A stretch of DNA of 64,000 bases from Cervus elaphus (taxonomy: Eukaryota > Chordata > Mammalia > Artiodactyla > Cervidae), in NCBI RefSeq assembly GCF_910594005.1, contig NC_057838.1:34526001-34590000 (forward strand). The letters are read 5' to 3'. A program made the position numbers and the translations under genes. Each line of letters begins with the position of its first letter. The stretch's first letter is position 1. Shown here in pieces: positions 10,661 through 20,993 of the stretch. The notes below the pieces were generated by a model. That model was not told the origin of the DNA. It saw only the letters and a list, made by a program, of their open reading frames with translations, and made no database searches.

Positions 10661-11755
10661 TAAGGTTTTTTTTGTTTTTTTTTTTTTTCTAAACAGCTTT
10701 ATTCAGTTATAATTGCTTGTATGAGTTGAATTGCGTCTCTTCTCGTATGTTGAAGTTCTAATCTAGGACCTCACAAAGTGACTTTCTTTGGAAATAAGAT
10801 CACTGCAGATGTAATTAGCTAAGATTAATTATGCTGGAGCAGGGTAGACCTCTAATCCAAAATCCAAAATTTATAATCCTATGAAATGGAGAAATTTGGA
10901 CATCCATGCCCATGAGGAGAGCACTGAATGAAAACAATGGCAGAGATTAGGGTGAGGCTTCTGCAAGCCAAGAGACACCAGCGTTTGCCAGCGAGCCACA
11001 GAAGGTAGTAGAGAGTCACAAAACAGTTTCTCCCTCACAGACCTCAGAAGAAACTAGCCCTACTGACAGCGTGATCATGAGCTTTTAGCTTTCAGAACTA
11101 CCAGAAATTAAATTTCTGTTGTTTAGACCAGTTTATGGTACTTAGTTATAACAACCCTAGCAAACTGAAACAATTGCCATATGATAAATTCACTTATTTA
11201 TTTTGTTGAATTTTGACCTCTCTTTACACCTATGAAACCATCATCACAATGGAGATAATGAAGAGATTCATCACCCACAAGGGGTTCTTTGTGTCTTCCT
11301 GTATTTTATTTCTTCCCACCCTCTGTGCCCCTTCTTGCTGCCCAAATCTAGATTCAGTAAACTCACCTTCTTTCTCTAAGTTCATTTATACTTTCCAGAA
11401 TTTCTTTCACTCAGCATAATTATTTTGAGATTCATCCATGTTGTTTTGTGTTTTAATAGTCTGTTATTTATTGCTGAGTAGAACTCCATTGTGTTTATAT
11501 CACAATATGTTTATTCACTCACCTGCTGATGGACATTTAAATTGTTTTCAGTTTTTGCCTCTTACATATAACACTACTCTGAGTATTTATGTTCAAGTCT
11601 TTATCTGGATATATGCTTTTATTTCTCTGAGTAAATACCCAAGCATGAAATGACTATGTCATATGGTACATGGGCTTTTTTTTCTTACTTTTTAAGAAAG
11701 TGCTAAACTGTTTTCTAAAGTGGTGGTACCATTTTTTATTCCCAGAACAGTGTCT
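10661..11755 (-). mobile_element. Old L1M 3' end, split by an MLT1 LTR
   Basis: A poly(T) run at 10669-10690, then 'aacagctttattcagttataa', is the antisense end of an L1M element. After the LTR at 10718-11172 the antisense 3' region continues: 'ttcactcagcataattattttgagattcatcc', 'gctgagtagaactccattgtg', 'cacctgctgatggacatttaaattg', 'catatggtacatgg'. The order of pieces shows that the LTR landed in a pre-existing L1M. Confidence 0.75.
10718..11172 (+). mobile_element. MLT1-type solo LTR (MaLR/ERVL)
   Basis: The order of segments is that of an MLT1 LTR: 'gagttgaattgcgtctc', 'tgttgaagttctaatc', 'cactgcagatgtaattagctaag', 'agagattagggtgaggcttctgcaagcc', 'aaatttctgttgttta' and the terminal 'tatggtactt' to 'ctgaaaca'. 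A short flanking repeat, attgct at 10712-10717 and attgcc at 11173-11178, fits its target-site duplication. No internal ERV sequence is present. Confidence 0.8.
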
Positions 11756-11954
11756 AAGAGCGGCAGTAAGCCTACACGTTAATAAATCTTGAAGGTGATT
11801 GTTTTCAAGGAGTAGGGACTTTTAGATGATCTCAGAAGGAGCACCCTGCCTATTACCTTACACCAGCCTTGAGTCACATACTTAGACCTATTTGGTTTTG
11901 AAATGTACAATCTATGATTTATAAATTGGTTTAGAACTGGCTATTCAAATATAT

Positions 11955-12433
11955 GAACAGATACATTACTTTGTCAACCAAAGTCCGTCTAGTCAAGGCT
12001 ATGGTTTTTCCAGTAGTCATGTATGGATGTGAGAGTTGGACTATAAAGAAGCTGAGCATTGAAGAATTGGTGCTTTTGCGCTGTGAACTCTTGAGAGTCC
12101 CTTGAACTGCAAGGAGATCCAACCAGTCCATCCTAAAGGAGATCAGTCCTGGGTGTTCATTGGAAGGACTGATGTTGAAGCTGAAACGTCAATACTTTGG
12201 CCACCTGATGTGAAGAGCTGACTCATTTGAAAAGACCCTCATGCTGGGAAAGATTGAAGGTGGGAGGAGAAGGGGATGACAGAGGATGAGATGGTTGTAT
12301 AGCACCACTGACTCGATAGACATGAGTTGGGTAAACTCCATGAGTTGGTGAGGGACAGGGAGGCCTGGTGTGCTGCAGTCCATGGAGTCATGAAGAGTCG
12401 GACACGACTGAGTGACTGAACTGAACTAAACTG
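11955..12433 (+). mobile_element. BovB LINE 3' fragment with target-site duplication
   Basis: A 5'-truncated BovB tail from the end of RT to the terminal (CTGAA) repeat. It is flanked by a perfect 12-bp direct repeat, attcaaatatat, at 11943-11954 and 12434-12445, so both ends are exact and the truncation happened at insertion. Confidence 0.95.
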
Positions 12434-12751
12434 ATTCAAATATATTAGTCAAATGTTACTTGTACAGAGATCTCTCAAGTCCTGGGCTACAGTCAGAAGA
12501 TGTGAGTGTGCCATTGACCAGTCACATCCCTCTCAGTGGGCCAACCACTAGTTTAAATGTGCCACCTGAAAAGTCCAGCCTGAGTGCTGTTTTTCTGAAT
12601 CAAGTCAAACTGTTCAATGAAGCACTTTGCAATCTGTGGAATATGTCAGCCATTTTTTTCTTGGTGCCAGGAGATTGGAAGATTCTCTGAGACATGGGCT
12701 TCTAGCATGAGGTTCCCATAGACCATGACCTCAGGCACAGGCATGAGGTTT

Positions 12752-13216
12752 TGTTCATTGTTCTGCTAAGTTGTGTCCAACCCTTTGCGACCCCATGAAC
12801 TGCAGCGTGCCAGGTTTCCCTGTCCTTCACTATCTCCCAGAGTTTGCTCAAACTTGTGTCCATTGAGTAAGTGATGCCATCCAACCATCTCATCCTCTGT
12901 TGTCACCTTTTCCTCATGTTCTCAATCTTTCCCAGCATCAGACTCTTTTTCAGTGAGTTGGCTCTTTGCATCAGGAGGCCAAAGTATTGGAGCTTCAGCA
13001 TCAGTCCTTCCAATGAATATTCAGGGTTGATTTCCTTTAGGATTGACTGCTTTGATCTCCTTGCTGTCCAAGGGACTCTCAAGAGTCTTCTCCAGCACCA
13101 CATTTTGAAAGCATCAATTCTTCGGCGTCAGCCTTTTTTACGATCCAACTCTCACATCCATACTTGACTACTGGGAAAATGATAAATTTGACTAGAAGGA
13201 CCTTTGTCAGCAAAGG
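12752..13216 (-). mobile_element. BovB LINE 3' fragment
   Basis: A minus-strand BovB tail covering almost the same part of the element as the plus-strand copy at 11955-12433. The frame 12903-13103 shows the usual tail peptide in broken form. Diagnostic bases differ between the two copies, so they are separate insertions. Confidence 0.93.
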
Positions 13217-14863
13217 AACAAAGCAGCTAGAGAATATTCCAAAATGCCCCTCTTCTGGTGGAAGCAACTTTGTCATTTGCCCGTCACTTGATACCTACCA
13301 CACTATAGACTGGAAGCCAGAAACTGTACACGGCTCTGCCTAATGATATTGCCAGTGCCCTTGCCGGAAGATCTGAGCCCCCAGCATCTGCGCTGCCCTT
13401 TCATGCAGCTCACTTTTATGTGTGTGTGTTGTTGACTGAACCCAGGCCCTGTACAGGGCAGGAGGACAGCTAGAAAGGGGTTGGAGTAGGTACTGGGTGC
13501 GCCAACTCATAATACTTGCCATCAGTACACATTGAAGATGAGCAGGACCCCTATTTAACCTTTTCCTGTCACTGTTCCTTCATGTTGATGGGTCCCTGTT
13601 GAACAGTCACTCATCAAACAGACTCCCATGGCTCTGTAAACCAAAGCTAGAAAACCACCAAATTAGATTATTTCTAAGATCTCTCCAGTTGTAAAATTCC
13701 TTGATTCTATGCATTTCCAAGGTTAAAGTGGAGAATTTTAAAGTATTTTCCTAGAGGACTCAGCTAGTTCCAATATATTCTCTGCAATTATCAGTAGTTA
13801 AGGATATTAAAGCCATGGAGTATGGCTTCATTTACATTTACATTTGGTTGATTCCCTCAGTTAGATATATCTGTACAAGAACATCCAATTTACACAAAAG
13901 GAAAGGAAAAGGAGTGCAAGGGAAAGAAAGGTAAATATTTGATGAAGATGTATAGTTTGTTTGTTTGTTTTTCAGAAGGACATATTTTGGGCTTTTCAAG
14001 GGAAGAATTTTTACTTTGCTAGTACTTGCAGATGCAGTCATAGGAAAACTGCTTATAGTGTTAGGCACAGGTTCAGACCTACAGATTCCAAGTACAAAGT
14101 TCCGAGAACCAGAAGAAAGAACAAGCAAAGTTAAACCACCTTAAATTATATAAAGTTCTGTTTACATAATCTTTTATTCCCTAATATCTTTCAATTACCA
14201 GAAAATAACTATTCTGATTATTTTCAAGACAATCAAAGACAATAGATGTCAGTGAGGTACTGAATGATTAGGCATGACATGTCCATCAACTGTATGATAA
14301 TATGGAATGTTCTTTGTCTTTGTGTCTAAGGGTTTGGTTTCTGATTCAGCCCCCTTAAGAAGCTTTAGTCAATTTATTCATAAGATGGGAATAATAATAG
14401 TAATGGTGTCATGTTGTTGCAAGCATTAGATGGGCTAATTATGAGCACATTGCCTGAGACTTGAGGAATGTTGTCTAGACAGTCAATGGGGCACTTACTT
14501 TGACCTTTGCTCCTTTGGAAGCCCAGCTGGTGCTGGCAGTCAAGCAGCAATTTGGGGAGGTTGCTGGTCAGGAGAGGAAATATAGCTCTACCAATTGATC
14601 TTCTAGAGGAGAGAGATGTGATATTCATAAATGTGCAATCAAGCCCCAAGTCCTACACCATCATCAAGATGAAGAGACAGATCTCTTCCTTCCTTGGAAC
14701 CTTCTTTACATCTTTAAGATTGCCCTTAATGTTTATTTCAGACTGATTTCATCTGTACATGATTTAGCAAACATTGATGAACAATGACTGGAGGCAAAAC
14801 ACTGTGGCCCATGAACTGGGGAACTTGACAAACATGGACACTAATTCACAAATATTTGTTGAG
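13217..14863. other. Non-coding stretch with a MIR piece
   Basis: At 14335-14480 'tttggtttctgattcag', 'cataagatgggaataataatag' and 'gagcacattgcctgagac' suggest a plus-strand MIR. Elsewhere no exon, RNA gene or nameable repeat is seen; a (TTTG)n run lies near 13955-13972. Confidence 0.4.
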
Positions 14864-14876
14864 TTTCTCCTATGTT

Positions 14877-15080
14877 AGGGCTTTCCTGGTGGCTCAGACA
14901 GTAAAGCGTCTGCCTACAATGCAGGAGACCTGGGCTCAAACCCTGGGATGGGAAGATCTCCTGGAGAAGGAAATGGCAACCCACTCCAGTATTCTTGCCT
15001 GGAAAATCCCATGGATGGAGAGGCCTGGTAGTCTACAGTCCATGGGGTTGCAGAGTCGGACACGACTGAGCTACTTTACT
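14877..15080 (+). mobile_element. Bov-tA SINE with target-site duplication
   Basis: Complete tRNA head and Bov-A body. A perfect 13-bp direct repeat, tttctcctatgtt, at 14864-14876 and 15081-15093 brackets it exactly. A relatively young, full-length copy. Confidence 0.96.
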
Positions 15081-15093
15081 TTTCTCCTATGTT

Positions 15094-16280
15094 TAGGGGT
15101 TGTTTTTGGCTCTGAGCTTTAGGTAGGCCCTAAGGGATTGGATGTAGGCTGTGGGTGACTTGGGAGAATGATGCTAGGATTGACTCTACCCCTATATATG
15201 TGGGAAAACCAGGGGTAAAGTGGCCAACTGTCAAGTTTGCCTGCAACTAAGGGGTTTACTGATGCAGAAAACTTTTCTTTTTTAAAGGGAGACTGATTTC
15301 CCAGGATGTAATATTTTGATGCCTAAAATCAGTAAAGACAGGCTAGACCAGAGTAAGCTGATCATTCTAGCAGGTTTTATATCCACTATTAGGCAGCCTC
15401 TCTACATTTGAGGAATTTAACTCCCTGAGTTTAAAATGAGAAACTGCATTGGGATGTAGCTGTGATGTGGTCCAAAGTGGTCTGGAATAGGATTCAAAAG
15501 GATAACTGAGATTCTGGTACTAGCTGTTGGTATTGTGATGACCCCTTGACAAATTAATTATCTCTCCAAACCTTAGCTCCCTCATCTATATAAGCAATTG
15601 TCATTTAGATATCTATCCTATATGTGTTTGAATAGGTTAAATGAGATAGTACACATGTATTGCACAGAAAGGAAATAAAATATTTTAGGAATTTTCTATC
15701 TTCGATTAAGGAAACATACTGTACTGGCTTAAAAATAAGAAGTTTCATGTATATGTACTTGTCTTCCATCATCCGTGCTTGTGTATTGCTCTGGAAATTC
15801 TCTTTAAATGTTTTCACTAGTTGAATTCCAAGTTACTAACAAAACTATAACCTTCCCAAGTGCAAGTGTGATCTTTTTATGTCTTGGGTATCTCCTGAAA
15901 GCTTCTAGAACTTAACATGGTAAAATTTGGGGAACACAAAATACTGAGGTTAGTTTGTTATGCCCTAAGGATAAAATAAGTAGCAAATACTCTAATTATT
16001 TTTTATAATCTACTTTTTAAAATGTAGATCTACCATGATGAATGTTATTTTTATATAGATCATAGGAGGTAGCTCAGATCATATGCTTTTGAAGCCTCCT
16101 CCCTTACCTAAATTATTGCGTCTTAATCCCATTATCTGCATGCACATTAATCCCATTTCCATGCCATGCGCAAATTTAGTGGAAAGGAAAGGTGACAAAG
16201 ACAGGATAGATATATACATTTTGCCATGAAAACTAGGCAGGAATCTTTCTGTGCCATGAGCCTGAGAAAACACAGTTAAA
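15094..16280. other. Non-coding stretch with a MIR piece
   Basis: A plus-strand MIR-like segment lies at 15520-15665 ('gacaaattaattatctctcc', 'aaaccttagctccctcatc', 'ggttaaatgagatag'). I see nothing else I can name. Confidence 0.4.
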
Positions 16281-17461
16281 GTGTCAAAAATAAAAGAAAA
16301 AAGGAAAAAAAAAGAAACAGCAGATCCAAAATGGAGCTGCTTGTGTTAAGCCCCATGTGAGCAAACCAATACATCATCAGTCAGTTCAGTTCAGTCGCTC
16401 AGTCGTGTCTAACTCTTTGATGACATGGCGACACCATGATTTGCAGCACGCCAGGCCTCCCTGTCTATCACCAACTCCCAGAGTTTACTCAGACTCATGC
16501 CCATCGAGTCGGTGATGCCATCCAGCCATCTCATCCTCTGTTGTCCCCTCCTCCTCCTGCCCCCCATCCCTCCCAGCATCAGGGTCTTTTCCAATGAGTC
16601 AACTCTTCGCATGAGGTGGCCAAAGTACTGGAGTTTCAGCTTCAGCATCAGTCCTTCCAATGAACACTCAAGATTGATCTCCTTCAGGATGGACTGGTTG
16701 GATCTCCTTGCAGTCCAAAGGACTCTCAAGAGTCTTCTCCAACACCACAGTTTAAAAGCATCAATTTTTTGGTGCTCAGCTTTCTTTCTAGTCCAACTCT
16801 CACATCCATACATGACTACTGGAAAAACCATAGCCTTGACCAGATGGACCTTTGTTGGCAAAGTAATGTCTCTGCTTTTTAATATGCTATCTAGGTTGGT
16901 CATAACTTTCCTTCCAAGGAGTAAGCATCTTTTAATTTCATGGCTGCAGTCACCATCTGCAGTGATTTTGGATCTCCCAAAAATAAAGTCTGACACTACT
17001 GTTTCCACTGTCTCCACCTCTATTTTCCATGAGGTGATGGGACCAGATGCCATGATCTTAGTTTTCTGAATGTTAAGCTTTAAGCCAACTTTTTCACTCT
17101 CCTCTTTCACTTTCATCAACAGGCTTTTTAGTATGTCATACTGAACCAAATTGCAATTTTGACCTCTCCCAGGAATGTGACCTTTAATCAGTCAATCTGA
17201 AATTACCTGGTCAGTATTACTGAGGTAGTCTGCCTGAAAGACCCCTGCCTTTCCCCAAAGGAAGTGACTTCACCTGAAACAATCCATGCTTTGCTAGAAT
17301 AGCTTCCTTGTCCTGCCTCCTTCTGTCTATAAATTTTCCATTTTGTACAGATCTTCGGAGCCCTTTCTATTGGCTGAGATGGGATGTTGCCCAATTCATG
17401 AATCATGAAATAAAGCAAATTAGGTCTTCAGATTTACTCAGTTGAATTTTTTTTCTTAACA
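16281..17461 (+). mobile_element. 5' LTR of the provirus, split by BovB
   Basis: LTR sequence occupies 16281-16378 and 17133-17461, about 430 bases without the BovB. It starts TGTCAAAAAT and ends CTTAACA. A TATA-like CTATAAATT lies near 17326-17334 and a polyadenylation signal AATAAA at 17410-17415. Stretches such as 'cagatccaaaatgg', 'ttttgacctctcccag' and 'cattttgtacagatc' recur in the 3' LTR at 24732. Confidence 0.8.
16379..17132 (-). mobile_element. BovB LINE fragment inside the 5' LTR
   Basis: Minus-strand BovB from its (CAGTT)n-type terminus to the end of the RT region. The open frame on the minus strand (16409-17149) keeps a long uninterrupted piece of the RT C-terminal region, including 'VMYGCESWTRKK' and 'CWRRLLRV'. 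It is among the least broken tails here. The LTR sequence continues on either side. Confidence 0.93.
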
Positions 17462-17502
17462 AATTTAGTGGCCGTGGTGGAATTGAAGGAGACTTCCAAT
17501 GG

Positions 17503-17705
17503 GGCTTCTCCGGTGGCTCAGATGGTAAAGAATGTGCCTGCAATGTGGGAGACCCAGGTTCAATCCCTGGGTCAGGAAGATCCCTGGAGAAGGGAATGGC
17601 AACCCCACTCCAGTATTCTTGCCTGGAGAATCCCATGGACAGAGGAGCCTGGTGGGCCACAGTCCATGGGGTTGCAAAAAGTCAGACATGACTGAGCAGC
17701 TAACG
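17503..17705 (+). mobile_element. Bov-tA SINE in the proviral leader
   Basis: Full tRNA head and Bov-A body, bracketed by the perfect 10-bp repeat cttccaatgg at 17493-17502 and 17706-17715. It inserted about 40 bases downstream of the 5' LTR and separates any primer-binding site from gag. Confidence 0.95.
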
Positions 17706-18507
17706 CTTCCAATGGTTTCAGGAAAAATGAGAAACAGAGGCCTGGTACCTGGAAAATCTTCTGAGTTCTCTTTTTCACCATTTCTGAGGGCTGAGGGTAA
17801 GTTCCTTGTGGTTCTGAGCTCTGTTCTCTTTGTGTTGAACTCCTGATCTAATTGGCTTTCCAGTCCAGGGTAGGTCAGCATGAGCGAGCAGATGGCTCCA
17901 TCTAGAACCCAAGCCTTTCGTTCAGTTCACAATTCCCCCTTTGACTGGAACGCCTCAGCCTTTGCTTCTGTCTCTAGATCCACCCTGGGAGCTGCTGGCA
18001 GTTCAGTCTGCAGCCCCCCCCAGCACCCCAGCCACCACCACCGCCAGCATTTGCTGTGCAGACCCATCCTGCAGCCCCCGTTCTTTGGGATTCACTGGTT
18101 CGCTTCTTTATTTAGCCCCCAGTTTCATGGGAATTGCTGCTGATGTAGATAGGACTTCCTGGTGGCCGTTCCACAGTAACATTGATAATGCTGGTATGTT
18201 AATGTGCACATGAAGTAGAAACTATTGCTAATCAGGATCTCAGAAAGTCATAGAAATGTACATAAGCCAAGCATTTAAAAACCTTTAGAGTGCTCATCAC
18301 CTAACACACCTGTGTTACATTAAGTTGGTCACGGGATGGGTTAGATTGACACTAACCTGTCAATCTCAAGAAAATTTCTGTGCAGCAAGGTACACTGAAA
18401 AACATTACACAATTCCCAACCCAGAGGCACAACCCTGTTAGGTACAGTTTGGCTCCAAAAGACTCAGAAGTTTAGCTAGAATAAGCAAGTAGATTAACAG
18501 TAATAAA

Positions 18508-19790
18508 ATGGGATACTTAAATTCCAAAAAATTTGAGCATGCTGTCTCTGGTACACCTGTTTATTTTATGTCTAAGAACTATGGTCCCAGAAGTTATAAA
18601 TATCTACAAAAATGGCAAAATCTTACTAAAAACAGTCTATAATTACAATGGCCATTTTGGCAAATGTTCCAATTGGATAAGATCGGTCATTTAAAAAGTG
18701 TAGTTGAAAGTAAGCGTTCCTGAATTAAACAGAATGGGATACCTATTTAAGTTGGTGTGCACAAGCATCCGAAAGTCTTCAAGATTCCAAAATAGCCTCA
18801 CCAAAAAATGTGCTACGAAACCCTAGTAGAAAATTAAAGACCCAAGAGGTACCTAAAATAGAGAAAATAAATCTGACATGACTCCTATTGCTCCCCTCTC
18901 TCCTTTACCAAAGTACTCTGCTGGTGCACATATTGGTAGGATGCCAATCCACGCCAAAAAGTGGATATGGGAAGCAGAAAGACATAATCCTGAGAATGAG
19001 ATCCTCGGCCATCAACACGGTTCCCTCAGGAACCAAAAAATAAAGCTCATGAAATAGCAACCCATCTTTTAAAAGCCATTCCTAGAGTCTTCTCTGCCCA
19101 TGTAGGTTGGTGTATTATTCAAAGATGCAAACAAAACAAAAATGATTCTTTTGCAATTTTTAAAACCTGTCTGGAAGTGCTTTACCTAAAGCATTCCAGG
19201 TTTCATTCAATAAATGAAGTCACTCCATCTGCTCTGGGCTTCCCAGGTGGTGCTAGTGATAAAGAATGTGCCTGCCACTGCAGGAGATGCAGCTGACGCT
19301 GGTTCAATCCCTGGTCAGGAAGATCCCCTGGAGGGGGGAATGCCCACCCACTTCAGTATTCTTGCTTGGAAAATCCCATAGACAGAGGAGCCTGGTGGAC
19401 TACAGTCCATAGGCCCACAAAGAGTCAGACCTGACTGACTGCCTGAGCATAACCTGCTCTAGCTGCCCTGTTTGTAAATAAATTATCTCCTAACATAAAT
19501 GGACTGATAAAAGGGCAGAAGATAGGGTGGGAGACTATTGGTTTGACTGAATTCATGACCATTGCTGTGCACTTTGAAAGTATTTTGGAACAAGACCACA
19601 AGCAAAAGTCGGCTAAGCTATTGACCTTACAACTACAACAGCTTCAAGTCCTGGCAGCTAAAATAACACCCGGGTCTTCTACATCACACCCTCACAAGCA
19701 TCATCAAAATGCTGGCCCAGGGATTGATGTCTCACTTGTAATCAACTAGGACACTGGGAAAAAAAGATTGTCTTCATAGGCTCTATGAAA
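18508..19790 (+). pseudogene. Retroviral gag remnant
   Basis: An ATG-GGA start at 18508 encodes Met-Gly, the usual N-myristoylation context of retroviral matrix proteins. A matrix-like stretch follows, with a Trp-rich segment, and is cut by an in-frame TAA at 18640-18642. Near the end a nucleocapsid zinc-knuckle pattern is visible: Cys codons at 19728 and 19737 and His at 19752 (C-x2-C-x4-H). The last Cys codon, at 19769, is out of frame after an A-rich run. A Bov-tA SINE at 19236-19453 also splits the region. The family assignment rests on position after a 5' LTR plus these motifs; I cannot confirm it without an alignment. Confidence 0.6.
19236..19453 (+). mobile_element. Bov-tA SINE in gag remnant
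   Basis: Diverged tRNA head and Bov-A body, with the 7-bp repeat ctgctct at 19229-19235 and 19454-19460 as target-site duplication. Confidence 0.9.
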
Positions 19791-19823
19791 AATCTTCAAA
19801 GTCATCTCCAATTCTGCTGTTTA

Positions 19824-20309
19824 TGTTACAGGAAGGGGGACCCCTTCCAGGGCCCGAAACTGGGCTGTTGTCTAATACTCAGAAATGAATTGTCTGAGGA
19901 GACACACGTGCTGACAAAGCAAGAGATTTTATTGGGAAGGGGCGCCCGGGCAGAGAGCAGGAGGGTAAGGGAACCCAGGAGACCTGCTCCGCCATGTGGC
20001 TCTGAGGTCTCAGGGTTTTATGGTGATGGGATTAGTTTCCAGGTTGTCTCTAGCCAATCATTCTGACTCAGTGTCCTTCCTGGTGGTGCACGCCTTGTTC
20101 AGCCAAGATGGATGCTAGAGAGAAGGATTCTGGGAGGTGGTCAGACATGTGGTGTCTTCTTTTGACCTTTCCCAAACTCTTCCGGTTGGTGGAGGCTTAT
20201 TAGTTCCTTGTTCCTTACAAGGACCTCCTGTCATAAAACAACTTATGCAAATGGTTACTATGGTGTCTGGCCAGGGTGAAAGGTTTCAATCAGTGTCCTT
20301 CCTCTAACA
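19824..20309 (-). mobile_element. Antisense solo LTR of a bovine ERV (BTLTR1-like)
   Basis: On the plus strand it runs from TGTTACAGG to CTCTAACA. 'gacaaagcaagagattttattggg', 'atggtgatgggattagtttcc' and 'acttatgcaaatggttact' are familiar from a common ruminant ERV LTR; I call it BTLTR1-like from memory. The minus strand carries AATAAA at 19928-19933, giving the orientation. The flanks ttta/ctta may be a decayed 4-bp duplication. No internal sequence: a solo LTR inserted in the older provirus. Confidence 0.7.
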
Positions 20310-20824
20310 CTTATACCCTCAAAGGACAGGCCCTGTGTGGGCCCCTTCAAGAGCTAATGGGGTTCTCTGGGACTAGTAAACTGCTACCAGTAATATTTTT
20401 AAACCACCAAAAGAAAACTAAAATTAAAATTAAAAAATCTTGCCAAATTCTGGTGATATCATAGCTACACTCTGCTTTAATCCCCAGTCATAGCCTGCAA
20501 GTAGGATCCTGCAGAAGTCAGTAAAGGTTGAGAATTCTTACCAGAATCTGCTCTCTTGAATCTCTGTCTGTAATACCAGGTAGAGAAAGGAAAAGAAAAT
20601 CTCTCTTGCATCCTTTTTGGGGATATCTCTTTAATCCAAAAAGGATTACTCTGTGTTACCAAAATTATTTACTGTTTGTCCTGGCTAAAAAGTTTCAAGA
20701 TATTTGAAAGGATGTCTTTCTTTTTCTTTTCTTTTTTTTTATAAGTATCTCTCACATCAGAATTTGGCTAAATTTGAAGCTGATATTCATAGCCTGATAG
20801 GAAATTTTTTCTTTTAAGGCCTTC
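20310..20824 (+). other. Unassigned proviral interior
   Basis: Lies after gag and the antisense LTR, where protease/polymerase sequence would be expected, but I cannot recognise any polymerase motif. The sequence is AT-rich with many stops in all frames. Confidence 0.4.
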
Positions 20825-20993
20825 AGAGAAGGGGACAACAGAGGATGAGATGGTTGGATGGCATCACTGACTCAATGGACATGGCTTTGGGTAGACTCCA
20901 GGAGTTGGTGATGGACAGGGAGGCCTGGCGTACTGCGTGCGGTTCATGGGGTCACAAAGAGTCGGACATGACATAGCGACTGAGCTGAAATGA
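20825..20993 (+). mobile_element. Short BovB 3'-end fragment
   Basis: The last ~170 bases of BovB: 'acagaggatgagatggttgg', 'gttggtgatggacagggagg', 'agagtcggacatgac'. Strongly 5'-truncated. Confidence 0.9.

Noticed and set aside
11955..13216. Inverted duplication of one BovB tail
   Set aside because: The two tails differ at diagnostic positions (for example GGGTGTTCATTGG versus GAATATTCATTGG in sense), and the plus copy has its own target-site duplication. They are independent insertions.
17462..17485. Primer-binding site after the 5' LTR
   Set aside because: TGGCCGTGGTGG near 17468 begins like one but matches no tRNA 3' end I know well enough to claim.
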